Source: Triangularia verruculosa
Lineage: Eukaryota > Ascomycota > Sordariomycetes > Sordariales > Podosporaceae
Reading direction: 5' to 3'
Assembly (NCBI GenBank): GCA_033296885.1
Contig: MU863900.1
Coordinates: 248,001-312,000, forward strand
Length of the DNA: 64,000 bases
The notes beneath the pieces were generated by a model that was given only the letters and a program-made list of their open reading frames with translations, was not told the DNA's origin and ran no database searches. A program made the translations under genes and the position numbers. Positions 21,633 to 33,027 of the stretch are shown piece after piece; position 1 is the stretch's first letter, and each line of letters starts with the position of its first letter.

Positions 21633-23090
21633 ATGTCCCATTACCACTCTGATAACAGTGAGCTCAGCGTCACCGAAGACGCCAAACAACAGCGATGTGC
21701 CAGAACCGACGGAGAACCACGGCCCTCGATTCTGACCAGGTTTATCACAAGCAGTCGATGGACACCTCCATGGTGTCGCCAACAGCCAGGCAGGGAATTC
21801 GGATACAACTCTGGGATTGTTCTGCTCTCCGCCTTCGCCAGCGCCGTAGCGGCTGCCAACTTGTACTACACATATCCGGTCCTTAACAAAGCCGCTGACG
21901 ACTTCGGCGTCAGCTATGAAAGAGCCGCTCTCATACCCCAGCTACTACAGGGCGGGTACGGCATCGGAATCCTGTTCCTCTGTCCACTGGGGGATGTGTT
22001 TCGGCTTCGCCCTCTCATCCTCACGCTGACCCTGGCTACCACTTGTACATGGCTTGGCCTCTGTCTGGCCCCTAGCTTTGAGGTCTTTACCACTTTGAGC
22101 TTCTTGACTGGCTTCGTGACAGTGAGCCCGCAACTCCTCCTCCCACTCATCGGCACACTTGCGCCACCTGAACGACGAGCCACCGCAGTTTCGTTGGTTT
22201 TGGCTGGCATGATGATGGGCTTGGCCCTCCCGCGTGTGGTTGCCGGCATCGTCACACAATATACGCCCTGGAGAAACATCTACTGGGTAGCCCTCGGTCT
22301 CCAATGCATCCTCGTCGCCCTCATGTGGTTGTTCTTTCCAGACTACCCACGCCCAGACCCCAACAACACCCAGACGTTCACTCGGAAATATCTCAACATC
22401 TTGGGCAGCATCGTCCGCATGGCGATCAAGGAACCGATTCTCGCCTACGGCTGTATTGTGACGTTCTTGGTCAATGCTGTCCAGGCATCGTTCTGGACCA
22501 CACTGACGGCCCATCTTGCCGGCCCGCCCTTCAACTTTGGCCCTCTCAACATTGGCCTGTTCTCCATGATCGGCGTCGGGACCACCATTTTGATCCCCGT
22601 CTATGCCCACTTTGTCATTGAGCGTTTTGCGCCGTACTTTGCGACCACCAACGGGCTGTTGTTGACCATTGTCACGGTTTCTCTGGACTGCTACACCGGT
22701 GACGTGCTGAAGATTGGAGGACCCATCCTCCAGGCGTTTGGTGTCGACTTTGGAGTGCAACTGGGCAGTGTGGCCTATCGGGCTGCCGTGTACAAGCAGT
22801 TGCCTGCCAACCGGGCGAACGTCATCTTCACAGCCTGCGCATTTATTGGACAGCTTGTCGGCACCAGCGTGGGCAACACTGTCTATGCGCGGGGCGGCTG
22901 GCAGAATGTCGGAATCTTCCACGTTGCGCTTGCCTTGTTGACGATGGTGGTGATATACCTCAGGGGACCCAAGGAGAAGGGATGGTTTGGATGGACAGGG
23001 GGCATTGGTTTACGGCTCGAAAATGGTGGTGCAAAGGAAAAGGAGCCTGAAGAGGGCTGCTCATCGGACGAGAATTCGACTGGCGTTTGA
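21633..23090 (+). CDS. Major facilitator superfamily (MFS) transporter
   Basis: Intronless 485-residue membrane transporter with about 12 hydrophobic helices. A polar N-terminus (about 60 residues) precedes GIVLLSAFASAVAAANLYYT. The loop between helices 2 and 3 reads PLGDVFRLRPLI (G-D-x-x-x-x-R-x MFS signature), and the centre has a cytosolic loop (DYPRPDPNNTQTFTRKY). Layout resembles bacterial-type MFS_1 efflux permeases (drug or sugar efflux). The ATG at 21633 is chosen because the frame continues upstream only to a TTG. Divergent from the Zn2Cys6 gene, which may control it. Substrate unknown; efflux is inference. Confidence 0.88.
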   Translation: MSHYHSDNSELSVTEDAKQQRCARTDGEPRPSILTRFITSSRWTPPWCRQQPGREFGYNSGIVLLSAFASAVAAANLYYTYPVLNKAADDFGVSYERAALIPQLLQGGYGIGILFLCPLGDVFRLRPLILTLTLATTCTWLGLCLAPSFEVFTTLSFLTGFVTVSPQLLLPLIGTLAPPERRATAVSLVLAGMMMGLALPRVVAGIVTQYTPWRNIYWVALGLQCILVALMWLFFPDYPRPDPNNTQTFTRKYLNILGSIVRMAIKEPILAYGCIVTFLVNAVQASFWTTLTAHLAGPPFNFGPLNIGLFSMIGVGTTILIPVYAHFVIERFAPYFATTNGLLLTIVTVSLDCYTGDVLKIGGPILQAFGVDFGVQLGSVAYRAAVYKQLPANRANVIFTACAFIGQLVGTSVGNTVYARGGWQNVGIFHVALALLTMVVIYLRGPKEKGWFGWTGGIGLRLENGGAKEKEPEEGCSSDENSTGV

Positions 23091-23467
23091 TGATTCTGTG
23101 GTAATCGGTTAGACAAAAGTATTTGGCTTCATAAGGTACCTATTTGGTTTCAGGGTAGCGGGTATGTCTAATGTGTAATGAAAAGAGGACGAGATTTTGT
23201 TGCTCGAGTTTGCTTTCCGCATACCACTTGACTATTGCGTTGCAAAAGTGAAAAGGCTTCAAACCAGGGCAGTCAGCTGGTCAAGACGGCCATGGTTGGG
23301 GGGTGCGAGACAACGAACGGAGGAGGGCAATGAAGGTTACCTTACTTACCTAGCTACGTTGTAGTGGCTGGCAATATGTGAGGCGTGTCACACTATTCCG
23401 GAACGGCGACTCTATCCACCAAGTTTTATTAATGCCGCCATAACAGTCTAGATCCGCAAGACCACCA
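23091..23467. other. Convergent intergenic, 377 bp
   Basis: Lies between the 3' ends of the MFS and Ca2+-ATPase genes. It includes TACCTTACTTACCTAG-type sequence near 23338. No gene seen. Confidence 0.4.
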
Positions 23468-26400
23468 TCAATCACCACTCTGCCTTACGCTGCGGGTGCT
23501 TCCAGTTTCGGCCTGCCTTACAACTGGCGACATGGCGCCGATGCTGGCGGCCAGCAGACCTGGCATACCGACCGCCGACCGCATCGTCGACTTGGAGCGC
23601 CTTCTTTGCCCATTCTCACCCTCACTCCGGCTCGGCCGGATTGCAATGGCTTCGCTCAACGCCGCAATCCGCCCGCCGCGGACCCGCTTGAGGAACGCCA
23701 GGTCATCTCTGATCGAAAACATAGCGCTCTCTAGATTTCGGCCAGTGGCGGCGGCATTATAACCGCGCCCGGCACTTGCCTCCTGATCGGTCTCCCGCGT
23801 TTTCCGCCGCCATCTTGGCAGGCTCGGAAGCCGCCGAACGCAAGCCCCTAAGTAGCGGTCCGGAACCAGGCGGATGAGAATCCCCACTGGGATAGACATA
23901 AAACCGAGCACGAGGGAAATCGCCCACTGCACGCCGCTCAGCCGCACAACTACAAACGCAGCGCCGCCAATAAAGACAATCAGCACCTGCCCCGCCACCA
24001 TAAGCGCCATCATAAGCATAAATAGATGATTCCGGTGCAACCCCTCAAAAATGTTAAGCTTATTGTCAATCCGCCGACTGTTCACCAACTTGAAAATCTG
24101 CATAAACACAAACGTATTAAACACCAGCGTCCGCAGCTGCGGGTCTGGATACGGCAGGAACGATGGCCCCGCAAAGTGCATCGTCAGGCATACAGCTAGC
24201 TGATACACCGACTGGCCGAGGATCATCTTCCACATGGTCAGGTTAATCAGCGGCGCATTTCTGGGTTCGGGCGCGCGGTCCAAGAGGCTACCGTTGGGCG
24301 GATCTGTAGCTAGCGCGAGTGCGGCAAACGTGTCCATGATCAGGTTGACCCAGAGCAGCTGGATCGCGTTGAGCACGGAGCGCTCCTCGCTGCTGGCCAC
24401 GGCCGACACGAAGGTCAGCACCACGGCCGTGATGTTGACCGTGATCTGGAACTGCAGAAACTTTTTGACCGCGTCGTTGATCGCCCGCCCCCACGCGAGC
24501 GCTTTAACGATCGACGAGAAGTTGTCGTCCATGAGAATGATATCCGACGCCTCTTTGGCCACTTCCGTGCCCATAACACCCATCGAGAACCCCACGTCAG
24601 CCGCCTTCAGCGCGGGCGCGTCGTTGGTGCCATCCCCCGTAACGGCCACCACCTCGCCCAGCGCGCGCAGCGACTCGACCAGCACGCGCTTGTCCTCGGG
24701 GCTCGACCGGGCGAGCACGCACAACTCCCGAACCACAGTACGCCGCTGCTCCTCGCGCAGATGGCGGAACTCGGCGCCCTCCATCACGCGCCCGCCGCTA
24801 TCCCTATCGTCTGCGATAATGCCGCACTCCCGCGCGATGGCCCGCGCCGTCTCCACCTTGTCGCCCGTGACCATCTTGACGGCCACCGACGCTCGCCGGC
24901 AGTCGTGGACTGCGGCGGGGACGCCCTCGCGGACGGGATCTTGGATGGCAACAACGGCGAGCCACGTCATGCTGTGGAATATGTCGGCGGAATCGTCGGC
25001 GTGTTTGCCCTCTGGTGGCCAGGAGTCGAGGTCTCGGTAGGCGAGGGCCAAGGTACGGAGGGACAGGGATGCGTATTGAGATACGGCGTCGGAGATGGCC
25101 GTCTTGTCTGACACCTGGAGTGGTGTAGGTGACAGCGGCTGCGTGGGATCGGCCACGGCGGTGCTGCATCGCTCCAGCACTACCTCTGGTGCGCCCTTGA
25201 CGAGCAGGCGGTGCTTGTTCCCTGGGAGCTGGATGACGGAGCCCATGCATTTGCGGCGGGAATTGAACGGGAAGACCTGCGCGAGGGGGTATTGAGCACG
25301 CTCCGTGGCTAGGGGGCGGAGACCGAAGTTCCGTTTTGCCCAGTCGAGGAGCGCGGTTTCAGTCTTGGTGCCAATGAAGGCGGGCTGGCCGTTTTCTTCG
25401 CCTTCGAAGGCTGTGGTATTGACAGCAATGGATTCTTTGATGAGATCGCGGAATTCTATGTGGAGGGTGGATGCGAGCTCGGATGTCGTGAGTTGCTGTT
25501 TACCAGTCATGGCCGCTCCCCCCCCCGCGTCCTTTGTGCTAGGTATTGCATTGCAGTTTGAGAGTCTCCTTGCCGTGTGAGGTGAGAAGTCTCTATCAGC
25601 AAACGTGGTCCCCCCCGTGCCCAGACTGCCCCCAACAACCGTCATGACATTCTGCGTTAGGGTCCCTGTTTTGTCCGAGCAGATGACGGTTGCGTTACCC
25701 ATGGTCTCGCACGACTGCAGATGCCGCACAAGGTTGTTCTCCCTGGTCATTTTCTTGGTGGCAAACGCGAGCGAGAGTGTCACGGCCAACGGCAGACCCT
25801 CGGGCACGGCGACCACTATGATCGTGATGGCAGTGATGAGAATTCTGAGGAAGTTCTGGCCCTTCTCCTGGCCGCTGGCCGTGTTACCTGGAAGTCTGGC
25901 AAGAAACTCGATAAGGAGCACCGTAAAAAGTAGTACTCCTGCTGCGCTGCCCAGTTTGGCGATATAGCCTGAGTCTCATTAGCATTGCACCCAGGAGAGT
26001 GCGGCAGCGCCTACCTGCGAGGACATTCAGCCGCGCCTGCAACGGCGTCATGCCGGGGTCGTTACGCAACGCCAGCATAGTCCGTCCGAGGCTAGAGTGC
26101 GGCCCGACAGCCGTGACAAGAAACCTCCCGACGCCGTCCAACACCTTGGCCCCGGACAGCAGAAACGGATCCAGCTTCCTTATATCGGCATCCGGCTGCA
26201 GAAGAGCCTGCGAGACTGCCTCTGCAGGCATCTTCTTGACGAGATCCGACTCGCCCGTCGACGACGATTCATCACAGCTAACATTATGCCCCTCACTCAG
26301 CACCCCATCAACGGGAATCACATCCCCTTGCTCGAGCACCATGACATCGCCCACCAACACATCATGTACCGAAATCCTCGCCGCCCGCCCCGACCGCACT

Positions 26401-27224
26401 ACCGTCACGGACCTATCCTCCTTCTTCTGGTTCAGCCTGCGAAACTGCCGCTCCTTTTGCCAGTCATTCAGCGCGCCGACAATGACAACCACAAGGATGG
26501 CGACGATGATCGCCACGCCCTCGATCCACTCAACTTGCGCGCCATGGCCTTCCTCGCGGTGGCCGTCAAAGGTCTGGTAGAGCCCGAGAGCGAGCGAGAT
26601 GGCGGCCGCCACGCTGAGGAGAATCAGAACGCGGTCTTGGAGGGCGATCCATGCGAGCGCGAGAAAGGACTTGGATTTGCGGTCTGGGAGGCGGTTTTCG
26701 CCAAAGACACGGCGCCGGTCGAGGTAGTGATCGGAGCATTTGTTGAGGAAAGAGAGCGGTTGGGAAGGGTCGGTATGGTTGATTTTTGGTTCGCGGGTGT
26801 TTGTAGCGGCTCTTCCGCAGCCTGGCTCTTTCTGCACCCGGGTCTCGTCGGTGCTGAGGCCTGCTCGGGCATCGGTCCGAAGGCCTCTTTCAAGTCCTGG
26901 TAAGCTTCCCAGCGCTTGCAGGGCCACGACGGATTTTGGCTCTATGAGCTTTGATAAGTGTCCCGGCGACAAACCAAACGGATTGCCCACGATGTTGAAG
27001 AGGCTTTCTTCTCCGGGATCCGGCTGCATCGGGGTCGCTTGGGCTGACGATGGCAGCGGCGATTCAGCATCTACAGATACGATAATGTTAGTTGCAGCCT
27101 CTAAAGCAAGCTTGCTAACTAGAAATGGAGTCTCACCGGGCTTTCTGGCGGCCACGGCGGTGTCGATACTGACAGTAGGGGCGTTCGGCCGCGACGGAGG
27201 GTTATGACGATTTGCTTGGTCCAT
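23468..27224 (-). CDS. PMCA-type (P-type IIB) Ca2+-transporting ATPase
   Basis: Calcium pump of vacuolar or plasma membrane that clears cytosolic Ca2+. Exons 27137-27224, 26015-27070 and 23468-25968 give about 1,214 residues. Introns: 66 nt (GTGAGA, AACTAAC, TAG) and 46 nt (GTAGGC, GCTAAT, CAG). Seen in order: long polar N-terminus, FNIVGNPFGLSPGHLSKL, FGENRLPDRKSKSFLALAW, actuator domain with CDESSSTGESD, VAVPEGLPLAVTLSLAFATK (TM4 ion site), CSDKTGTLTQNVMT (phospho-Asp), KGAPEVVLERC, VTGDGTNDAPALKAADVGF, and the C-terminal helices. The tail after the last helix (about 120 residues, basic and Ser-rich) is where PMCA regulators bind; a calmodulin site is possible but not proven. The first intron is in frame, so read-through adds 22 residues. 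Confidence 0.93.
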
Positions 27225-27532
27225 TGTCCAAGGTAAGGAATGCAAAGAGCGGTTTAGACGACATTGCTGTGGGGCGCACTGATAAGCATAAAACACAAAA
27301 AATGTCAAGTCGTGGACGGCATGCAGAGCGACACTGCAGAGTACCTTTAGTAGTTCGCAAACTAGTACAATGATATGACGTAGGGAAGCAGCTGGGCCTT
27401 GGCCGACGTCTCCTTGACGGCATCGGTGAGGCAGTGCAACTCTTGGAGTTTGGGTGCTAGTGGCAAAGTTATCACGTAGAACCCCTTCATTCCCAGACTT
27501 CGAAATGGCAGCAGTCAGAATACACCATCATC
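27225..27532. other. Divergent intergenic, about 300 bp
   Basis: Short promoter region between the Ca2+-ATPase (-) and the RING protein gene (+). No further feature seen. Confidence 0.4.
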
Positions 27533-28312
27533 ATGAGCACGATCCAGATCCCCAGCCGCTGTCCAAAAGCCCGAATACAGAAATGTCGAAGGTCCTCACC
27601 TACCATAGTACCTAGCATGCCCAAAGCTCAGCTCCTACCAACCACCGATGCCCCTCCACCCTCCCAGAGCAGCAACAGTGATGGGAGCAATGCCTCAAGG
27701 TGGATTGGGTTCGTTATATTTGGGATTTTCGTAATAATTATCACCAGTTTCTTCTTTCTCTTGATCATGTATGTTGAACTGCGCTGTTAAACTGAATCTC
27801 AGACGCTTACGCCGGCTCACAAGCCATCAATTCAAGATCAGGAGAAGGGTGCGTACTAGCAGGGTGCCCGCCAACCTCGAATCTCCGACACGGAATGTTA
27901 GAGATGGCATCCCACTAACATATCACCCGCCCGCCATCCAACTGGGCCAGCCTTACAAGCAGCTGCGGGCGGATGCCAACGGCACAAAGATCCTACCAGA
28001 CCAATGTGGCCAGTCTGTTGAATGGCAAGTTACCTACTGTCGTTCTGTCTCATGCTTTTCAAGACGTATTAGGCTCAGCATACCTAACTACTCTGTCAAA
28101 TTCACTGCAGCGTCATTTGCCTACAGGGCTTCCAGGACGAGAGCTTGGTTCGTACGCTGCCATGCCGTCATCTCTTTCACGCCGAATGCATCGCAAACTG
28201 GTTCCTAAAGCAACACAATACCTGTCCAATATGCAAGGCACACTGCGCTGGTACTCGTCAGCAAGAGGGGACTCTTCCTGCGCAGCCGCCCAGGGCGATA
28301 CTAGCAGTCTGA
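27533..28312 (+). CDS. Membrane-anchored RING-H2 finger protein (probable E3 ubiquitin ligase)
   Basis: Likely membrane E3 ligase. Exon 1 encodes a Pro/Ser-rich N-terminus and a TM helix (IGFVIFGIFVIIITSFFFLL). Exon 2 continues with an Arg-rich stop-transfer segment (RLRRLTSHQFKIRRRVR) and ends ...QSVE plus TG. Exon 3 (28111-28312) gives the RING: C-x2-C-x14-C-R-H-x2-H-x2-C-x11-C-x2-C, with LPCRHLFHAECIANWFLKQ and CPIC. The intron before exon 3 (28025-28110) starts GCAAGT, has a CCTAACTAC branch and ends CAG: a GC-AG intron that exactly restores the first Cys pair. Intron 1 is less sure: donor GTATGT at 27769 with acceptor at 27802 (34 nt, very short) or 27862 (94 nt); both keep phase, but the longer one removes the Arg segment. 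Start 27533; an in-frame ATG at 27617 is also possible. Confidence 0.75.
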
Positions 28313-29293
28313 TTTTGTTCATGTGTTACTCTTTATCGCAGAGTTGCGGTATACGGATCATGAACCTAATTAGTGCTAGAGGTACCTTACAAAACGGCGT
28401 GCGGAGGAAGCGAGTTAGGATCAGAAACAAACATAACGGCTGGGCCGCGATATAGATAGGTACGTTAACGTCACATGCCAAAACCCAGAGCGCAATGGAC
28501 GCAGGCGCACGCGTCAATAAGATATTGGCATCTTCCGAACCGGTATGTCTGGATCCAGGGATACCCTCTGAATGTCTGGAGGTGTAGGCGGGGTTGGCGT
28601 GGAACAGGTGAGGTAGGTACGTCTGACCAGGCCCGCCTCAGGATCTCAACCTTGGACTAGATGAGTTTTACACTCCTGACAATGAGACCGGGCTGCTGAC
28701 ATACCTCACTCTCAGTAATTTTATGATACTGACTTGTTTGAAGTTTGAAGTTTGTGGCAAAGGCACGACATCTTCATCATAATTTGGAAACTCGAGGGAA
28801 CGAACAATCACAATACCCAGGATGGGGGATATCCACATTTTAAACTATACCCGATATGTCCTGTTTGTTGACCGTGAAGTGGGCGTTAAATGGACGCTAC
28901 TCGGCCCAACCCCATAAGACCAAGCCACGATGCTATAGCGCTAGTGGCTCACCATGTTCTCTTTGAGGCGTAGTCAAGTGCAACACTCAACCAACAGCAG
29001 TTAACTGCACTGGACATCCGCAACTTAGGTACCTTGACATCCAATGCCCATAAGTGGGACAGTTTCCAACACCACAGCCAACTGCTGTTGGTTCCTGCAT
29101 TGTAACGCTTGACTCAGGCTATTACCCCAACAGATTCTGACATTACCGAAGAATGTCGGTGAATGGTGATGGATGTTGTTGGCTCTTAGCATGTGCTTGG
29201 CTGTTCGTATAGTTGACCGTGTTGGGGCTGGGAGTATGAGATGCACCTTGCAGGCATCCCCAGAATATCGGTCCTTTTCTGCAGGTCAACTAT
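28313..29293. other. Intergenic, about 1 kb
   Basis: No supported gene; open frames are short and unlike known proteins. The 3' part is the promoter of the CVNH gene. Confidence 0.4.
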
Positions 29294-29300
29294 TATAAAT
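29294..29300 (+). promoter_or_regulatory. TATA box of the CVNH gene
   Basis: TATAAAT about 85 nt before the ATG at 29379, followed by a CT-rich leader. Fits a core promoter. Confidence 0.45.
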
Positions 29301-29378
29301 CAGGACTGTCGCCCGCCTCATCCGTTGTATCTCTGTTTGTTAGGTACTCACCAGTCATCCAGAACACTATCCCCCGAC

Positions 29379-29906
29379 ATGAAGTTCTCGACAGCCTTGA
29401 CCGCCGGAGTTATGCTCTTGACCGAGCTTGGCGGAGTATCGGCAGAAGGTGGTGGCTTCTTTCAGAGTTGCAAGGGAGACTGGTACATGGAGAACCAATA
29501 CATGATTGCGGAATGCCGGACCAAGAGCGGTGGGTGGAGGAGGTCGAGGCAAGACATGAACAAGTGTGTCACCAACCTGAACGGACAGCTGCTCGCCTGG
29601 AATAAGTAAGTCCATAAACACCATCTAGGTCGAAGTTCTCGCTGACATCTCTAGTGGTGGTTTCCGTGCTACCTGCGGCCTGTGCAGTCAAGGAGGGCTG
29701 ATCATCGACGGTGCCCCAAAGAACAGCCGGCTGCAATGCATGTGCATCAACAACGCTGGGAAACAAGACTACACCGAACTTGAACTGAGTAAGTCTCCCG
29801 CCCTGTTTCCTAGCCGACTTGCAAACTAACCGACTGGGCGGACACCTTTGTTTCAAACGAGGATGGATATTTGTGGTGTTTTGGACATTGGGCGGAGCAG
29901 ATTTAG
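29379..29906 (+). CDS. Secreted CVNH (cyanovirin-N homology) domain protein, last exon acceptor non-canonical
   Basis: CVNH proteins are small mannose-binding lectins. Exon 1 (29379-29605) gives a signal peptide (MKFSTALTAGVMLLTELGG) and half the domain: FFQSCKGDWYMENQYMIAEC, then MNKCVTNLNGQL. Intron 29606-29654 (GTAAGT, CGCTGAC, TAG). Exon 2 (29655-29788) continues GGFRATCGLCS ... LQCMCINNAGKQDYTELEL. After the next GTAAGT donor (29789) the expected end of the domain is visible as NTFVSNEDGYLWCFGHWAEQ then a stop at 29904-29906. Reaching it requires splicing to ACACC at 29842 after ...GGGCGG, which is GG, not AG. The only nearby AG (29860-29861) shifts frame and destroys this end. Either a rare acceptor is used or a point change has damaged the site. 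Confidence 0.75.
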
Positions 29907-30694
29907 CTGGTGCCTGTCATCGGTGACCAAGATGTTGAAATCCATATGTTATATCAAGTGCACTGGTCCATTTGATAAGTGTTGACGCCCCTCATAACTC
30001 AATGCCCTCATGTTTCTCGAGGGTGAAAAGGTGGAAAGGGGTAGTGGTGAAAAAGGGTAGGTAATCGTGAAAAGGGTTAATGGCGAAAAGGGGTATTGAG
30101 GTAATGAGGTAATCGGGTAATGGGCTCAAGAGAGGGTACTAGGACAGGACGGGGAAAAGGGAAGGTACGATGGCGGGAGGAACAACCGCAGGGAAGGAGT
30201 AGCGATACGGAGTAGACACGAGGGAAGGAGCTGACGCTGAAGCATCAACATGGGGAAAGAGCAAACAGCAACCTTGGCCGCTAAAAGGAAATCGCGACCG
30301 ACCCCTCCAAAAATATGCCTTCCACCTCCACTCTTATCTTGCTGAGCTCAATCTTTGCCAAATTCTGGCACGGACACGAGCTATATCCGAAGCCCCAGGG
30401 CACAGAGTACTTATCCAATCTTTTTGTCTTGTCCCTCCACGTCGCTTTGATCAATTCGGCAACCTACAGTCTTGACCAGACCCAGATCAGCTTCAAGAGC
30501 ACAAAGTCATGTTGGTTTTCAAAAAGGGATAACGACAAACCGGTTTGAATTGGATTTATATTATCAATAGGTACTGAGCTCATGTCACGACCTTTTCTCT
30601 CATACCAATACTGGGTATAATGACACACCCGATCAGACCCCTGACTTATCATACATCCTGACAACAAACTATAGACGAAAAAGAAACAAAGAAA
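29907..30694. other. Convergent intergenic with purine-rich stretch
   Basis: About 790 bp between the 3' ends of the CVNH and catalase genes. Apart from the G/A-rich repeat listed separately, I see no gene. Confidence 0.4.
30020..30125 (+). repeat. Degenerate purine-rich minisatellite (GTGAAAAGGG / GGTAATGG units)
   Basis: About 100 nt almost free of C on this strand, built from repeats of GGTGAAAAGG, GTGAAAAGGG and CGAAAAGGGG, then GAGGTAATGAGGTAATCGG. Strong purine strand bias of this kind can form triplex or G-rich structures. Unit borders are approximate. Confidence 0.55.
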
Positions 30695-33027
30695 TTAAAA
30701 AGCCACCTGGCTATGAAGTCCATCAAGCTCTCTGGCCCAACACCTGTGCTGGGCAATGTTGTGGAAGAACTTCTCCATGAAGCCCGCTCCACCCTTGACG
30801 ATGTCCACCGCCTCACTCAAGCTTCCTGGCTTGGTCTCACGCATCGTGACAACACCATAGCTGTCATGGACCTCAGCACTTTCCGAAACATTAACAGGGG
30901 GCAGGCCGATAGCCTTATTGACCAAGTCGACGGCTTCTCCAGTGGCCCCAATGGCCTTGAGATGGCCAAATGCCTCGCGGATCCAGTGAAGAGCTCTGCC
31001 GTTCTTGGACAAGGCCCTGATAGAGTCGACACCACCAGGGATGAAGATGGCATCCACCATGGTTGATCGGAAGCCCTCGAGGTGATGATGGGGTGTGGTG
31101 CTGCCAGCTCCACCAGCAGCGACAATCTTGCTTCTCTTGGTGCCAATGACTAATGGAATGGCCAAGCCAGCCGAGATGGCGGCGTAGGCAGCGGAATAAG
31201 CGATCTGATCGTACCCATCGGCTACCAGGATAGCAATTCTCCGGGAAGCAATGGTTGGCTTCGACCCAGGAAACTCAGTCTGGCTCAGACCAGGTGCCTT
31301 GCGGCCGTGGTTGGGGCGGGCAGCCTCCTTGGGCGGCTCACCACCAACCATCTCGGCGACGGTCTGTGCAAGGCCCAAGTCGATATCGGCTAGTCTTGCC
31401 ACCATGCGCTCGTACACTACAGGGTCCTCGCAGTGGTCGAGCTCAAAGCCGAAGGCGTTGATGATGTGGTTCCTCTCCACCTGCGACATACTGTTCCAAA
31501 ACAGTTGCGCCTGACTGAAATGGTCCTTGAACTTGGCGCTGCGAGCACGAGCTTTGATGCCAGCAACCTTTTCGGCGTACTCAACATATCCTCCCTCCTC
31601 ATGAGTGGCGGGCTTGACCTTCTCAAACCGGTTTGGCCAATAGTTGACAGTACCCTTGGTGATGGTGTGCCGCATCGCACCGTCGCGGTTGAAGTTCATG
31701 ACGGGGCATACGGGGCGGTTGATGGGAAGCTCCTGCCAGTTGATACCCAGACGTGTGATCTGGGTGTCGAAGTAACTGAAGTTGCGACCCTGGAGAAGAG
31801 GGTCATCCGAGAAGCCGATGCCGGGAACAATGTGGCTGGTGCAGAAGGCTACCTGTTCGGTTTGAGGGAAGAACTCGTCAGGATTGCGGTTGAGCTCAAA
31901 CTCGCCGATGTAACGGATGGGAATGAGGTCTTCGGGCCAGATCTTGGTAGCATCCAAGATGTCGAAGTCAAACTTGTGCTCATCAGCCTCGGGAATGACC
32001 TGAATGCCAAACTTCCACTTCGGGAAGACGCCATTTTCGATGGCCTCCCAAAGGTCCTTGCGATGGAAATCTGGATCTTGACCGGCAAGCTTGAGGGCTT
32101 CGTCCCAGACAAGAGAGTGAACACCAAGCTCAGGAGTGAAGATGAACTTGACAAAGTGACGCTCTCCCTTGGCATTGATCAAAGTGAAGGTGTTGACACC
32201 AAATCCCTGCATCATGCGGTACGAACGGGGAATACCCCTGTCGCTCATCTATCAAGTCCCGTCAGGTCAGCAACGCGGCTGTCATTGCCAGACGCAGGGA
32301 GTACTACTTACCGCCCACATGAACATGTGTGTGGCCTCGGTGTGGTTGTACTGGAAATCCCAGAAGTTGTTGTGGGCCGACTGGGCCTGAGGGACCTCAT
32401 TGTGTGGCTCAGGCTTGCCGGCATGGATAACGTCGGGGAACTTGATGGCATCCTGGATAAAGAAGACCGGAATGTTGTTGGCCACGATGTCCCAGTTACC
32501 CTCTTGCGTGTAGAACTTCATCGCGAAGCCTCGTACATCACGGACTGTGTCTGCGCTGCCACGGCTGCCTAGCACGGTCGAGAATCGAATAAACATGGGC
32601 GTCTCTCGCGATGTGTCGGTGAGAACCGGAGCAAATGTGACATCTTCGGCGCTCTCGAAGAGCTTGAACTTGCCAAAGGCACCACTGCCACGTGCGTGGA
32701 CGACGCGCTCTGGGATTCTTTCATGGTCGAACCTGTGGATCTATTAGAGGGTTAGTGGCAGTTCTTTACACCGAATAGTGTTTGACATGGCCGACGTACT
32801 CTCTCGCGCGCGAATGGGTCTTCTAAGAGCATCGGACCCGTCTTGTCATTGTTGACGATCCTGAGCCAGTCGTCGGCAGAGGTCTGCTTGACGCCGTAGT
32901 CGGTTGTCAAACGGGCCTTATCCGACATCTCCTTGGTCTCCTTCTGCAAATCGGCGACCTTGTCACCGCCTCGGGGTCCTAGGACGGCGTGCTGTACTTT
33001 CTCCATGGTGGACAAATAACTGGCCAT
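30695..33027 (-). CDS. Large-subunit haem catalase with C-terminal DJ-1/PfpI-like domain
   Basis: Breaks down hydrogen peroxide. Exons 32800-33027, 32312-32740 and 30695-32248 give 736 residues, the size of clade 2 (large) catalases. Introns are 59 nt (GTACGT, CACTAAC, TAG) and 63 nt (GTAAGT, CTGAC, TAG). Seen: RVVHARGSGAFG with the distal His, MFIRFSTVLGSRGSADT, the distal Asn in NNIPVFFIQD, and the proximal Tyr in RNFSYFDTQITRLG. After a linker (GRKAPGLSQTEFPGSKP) the C-terminal flavodoxin-like domain follows: RIAILVADGYD and AIFIPGGVDSIRAL. There is no clear signal peptide at the chosen ATG, so it is more like the spore-type large catalases than the secreted ones, but this is inference. 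All active-site residues are present. Confidence 0.95.

Noticed and set aside
21945..22922. 325-residue minus-strand open frame
   Set aside because: Exact shadow of the MFS transporter gene.
31433..32572. 379-residue plus-strand open frame
   Set aside because: Antisense shadow of the catalase gene; codon pattern mirrors the real exons.
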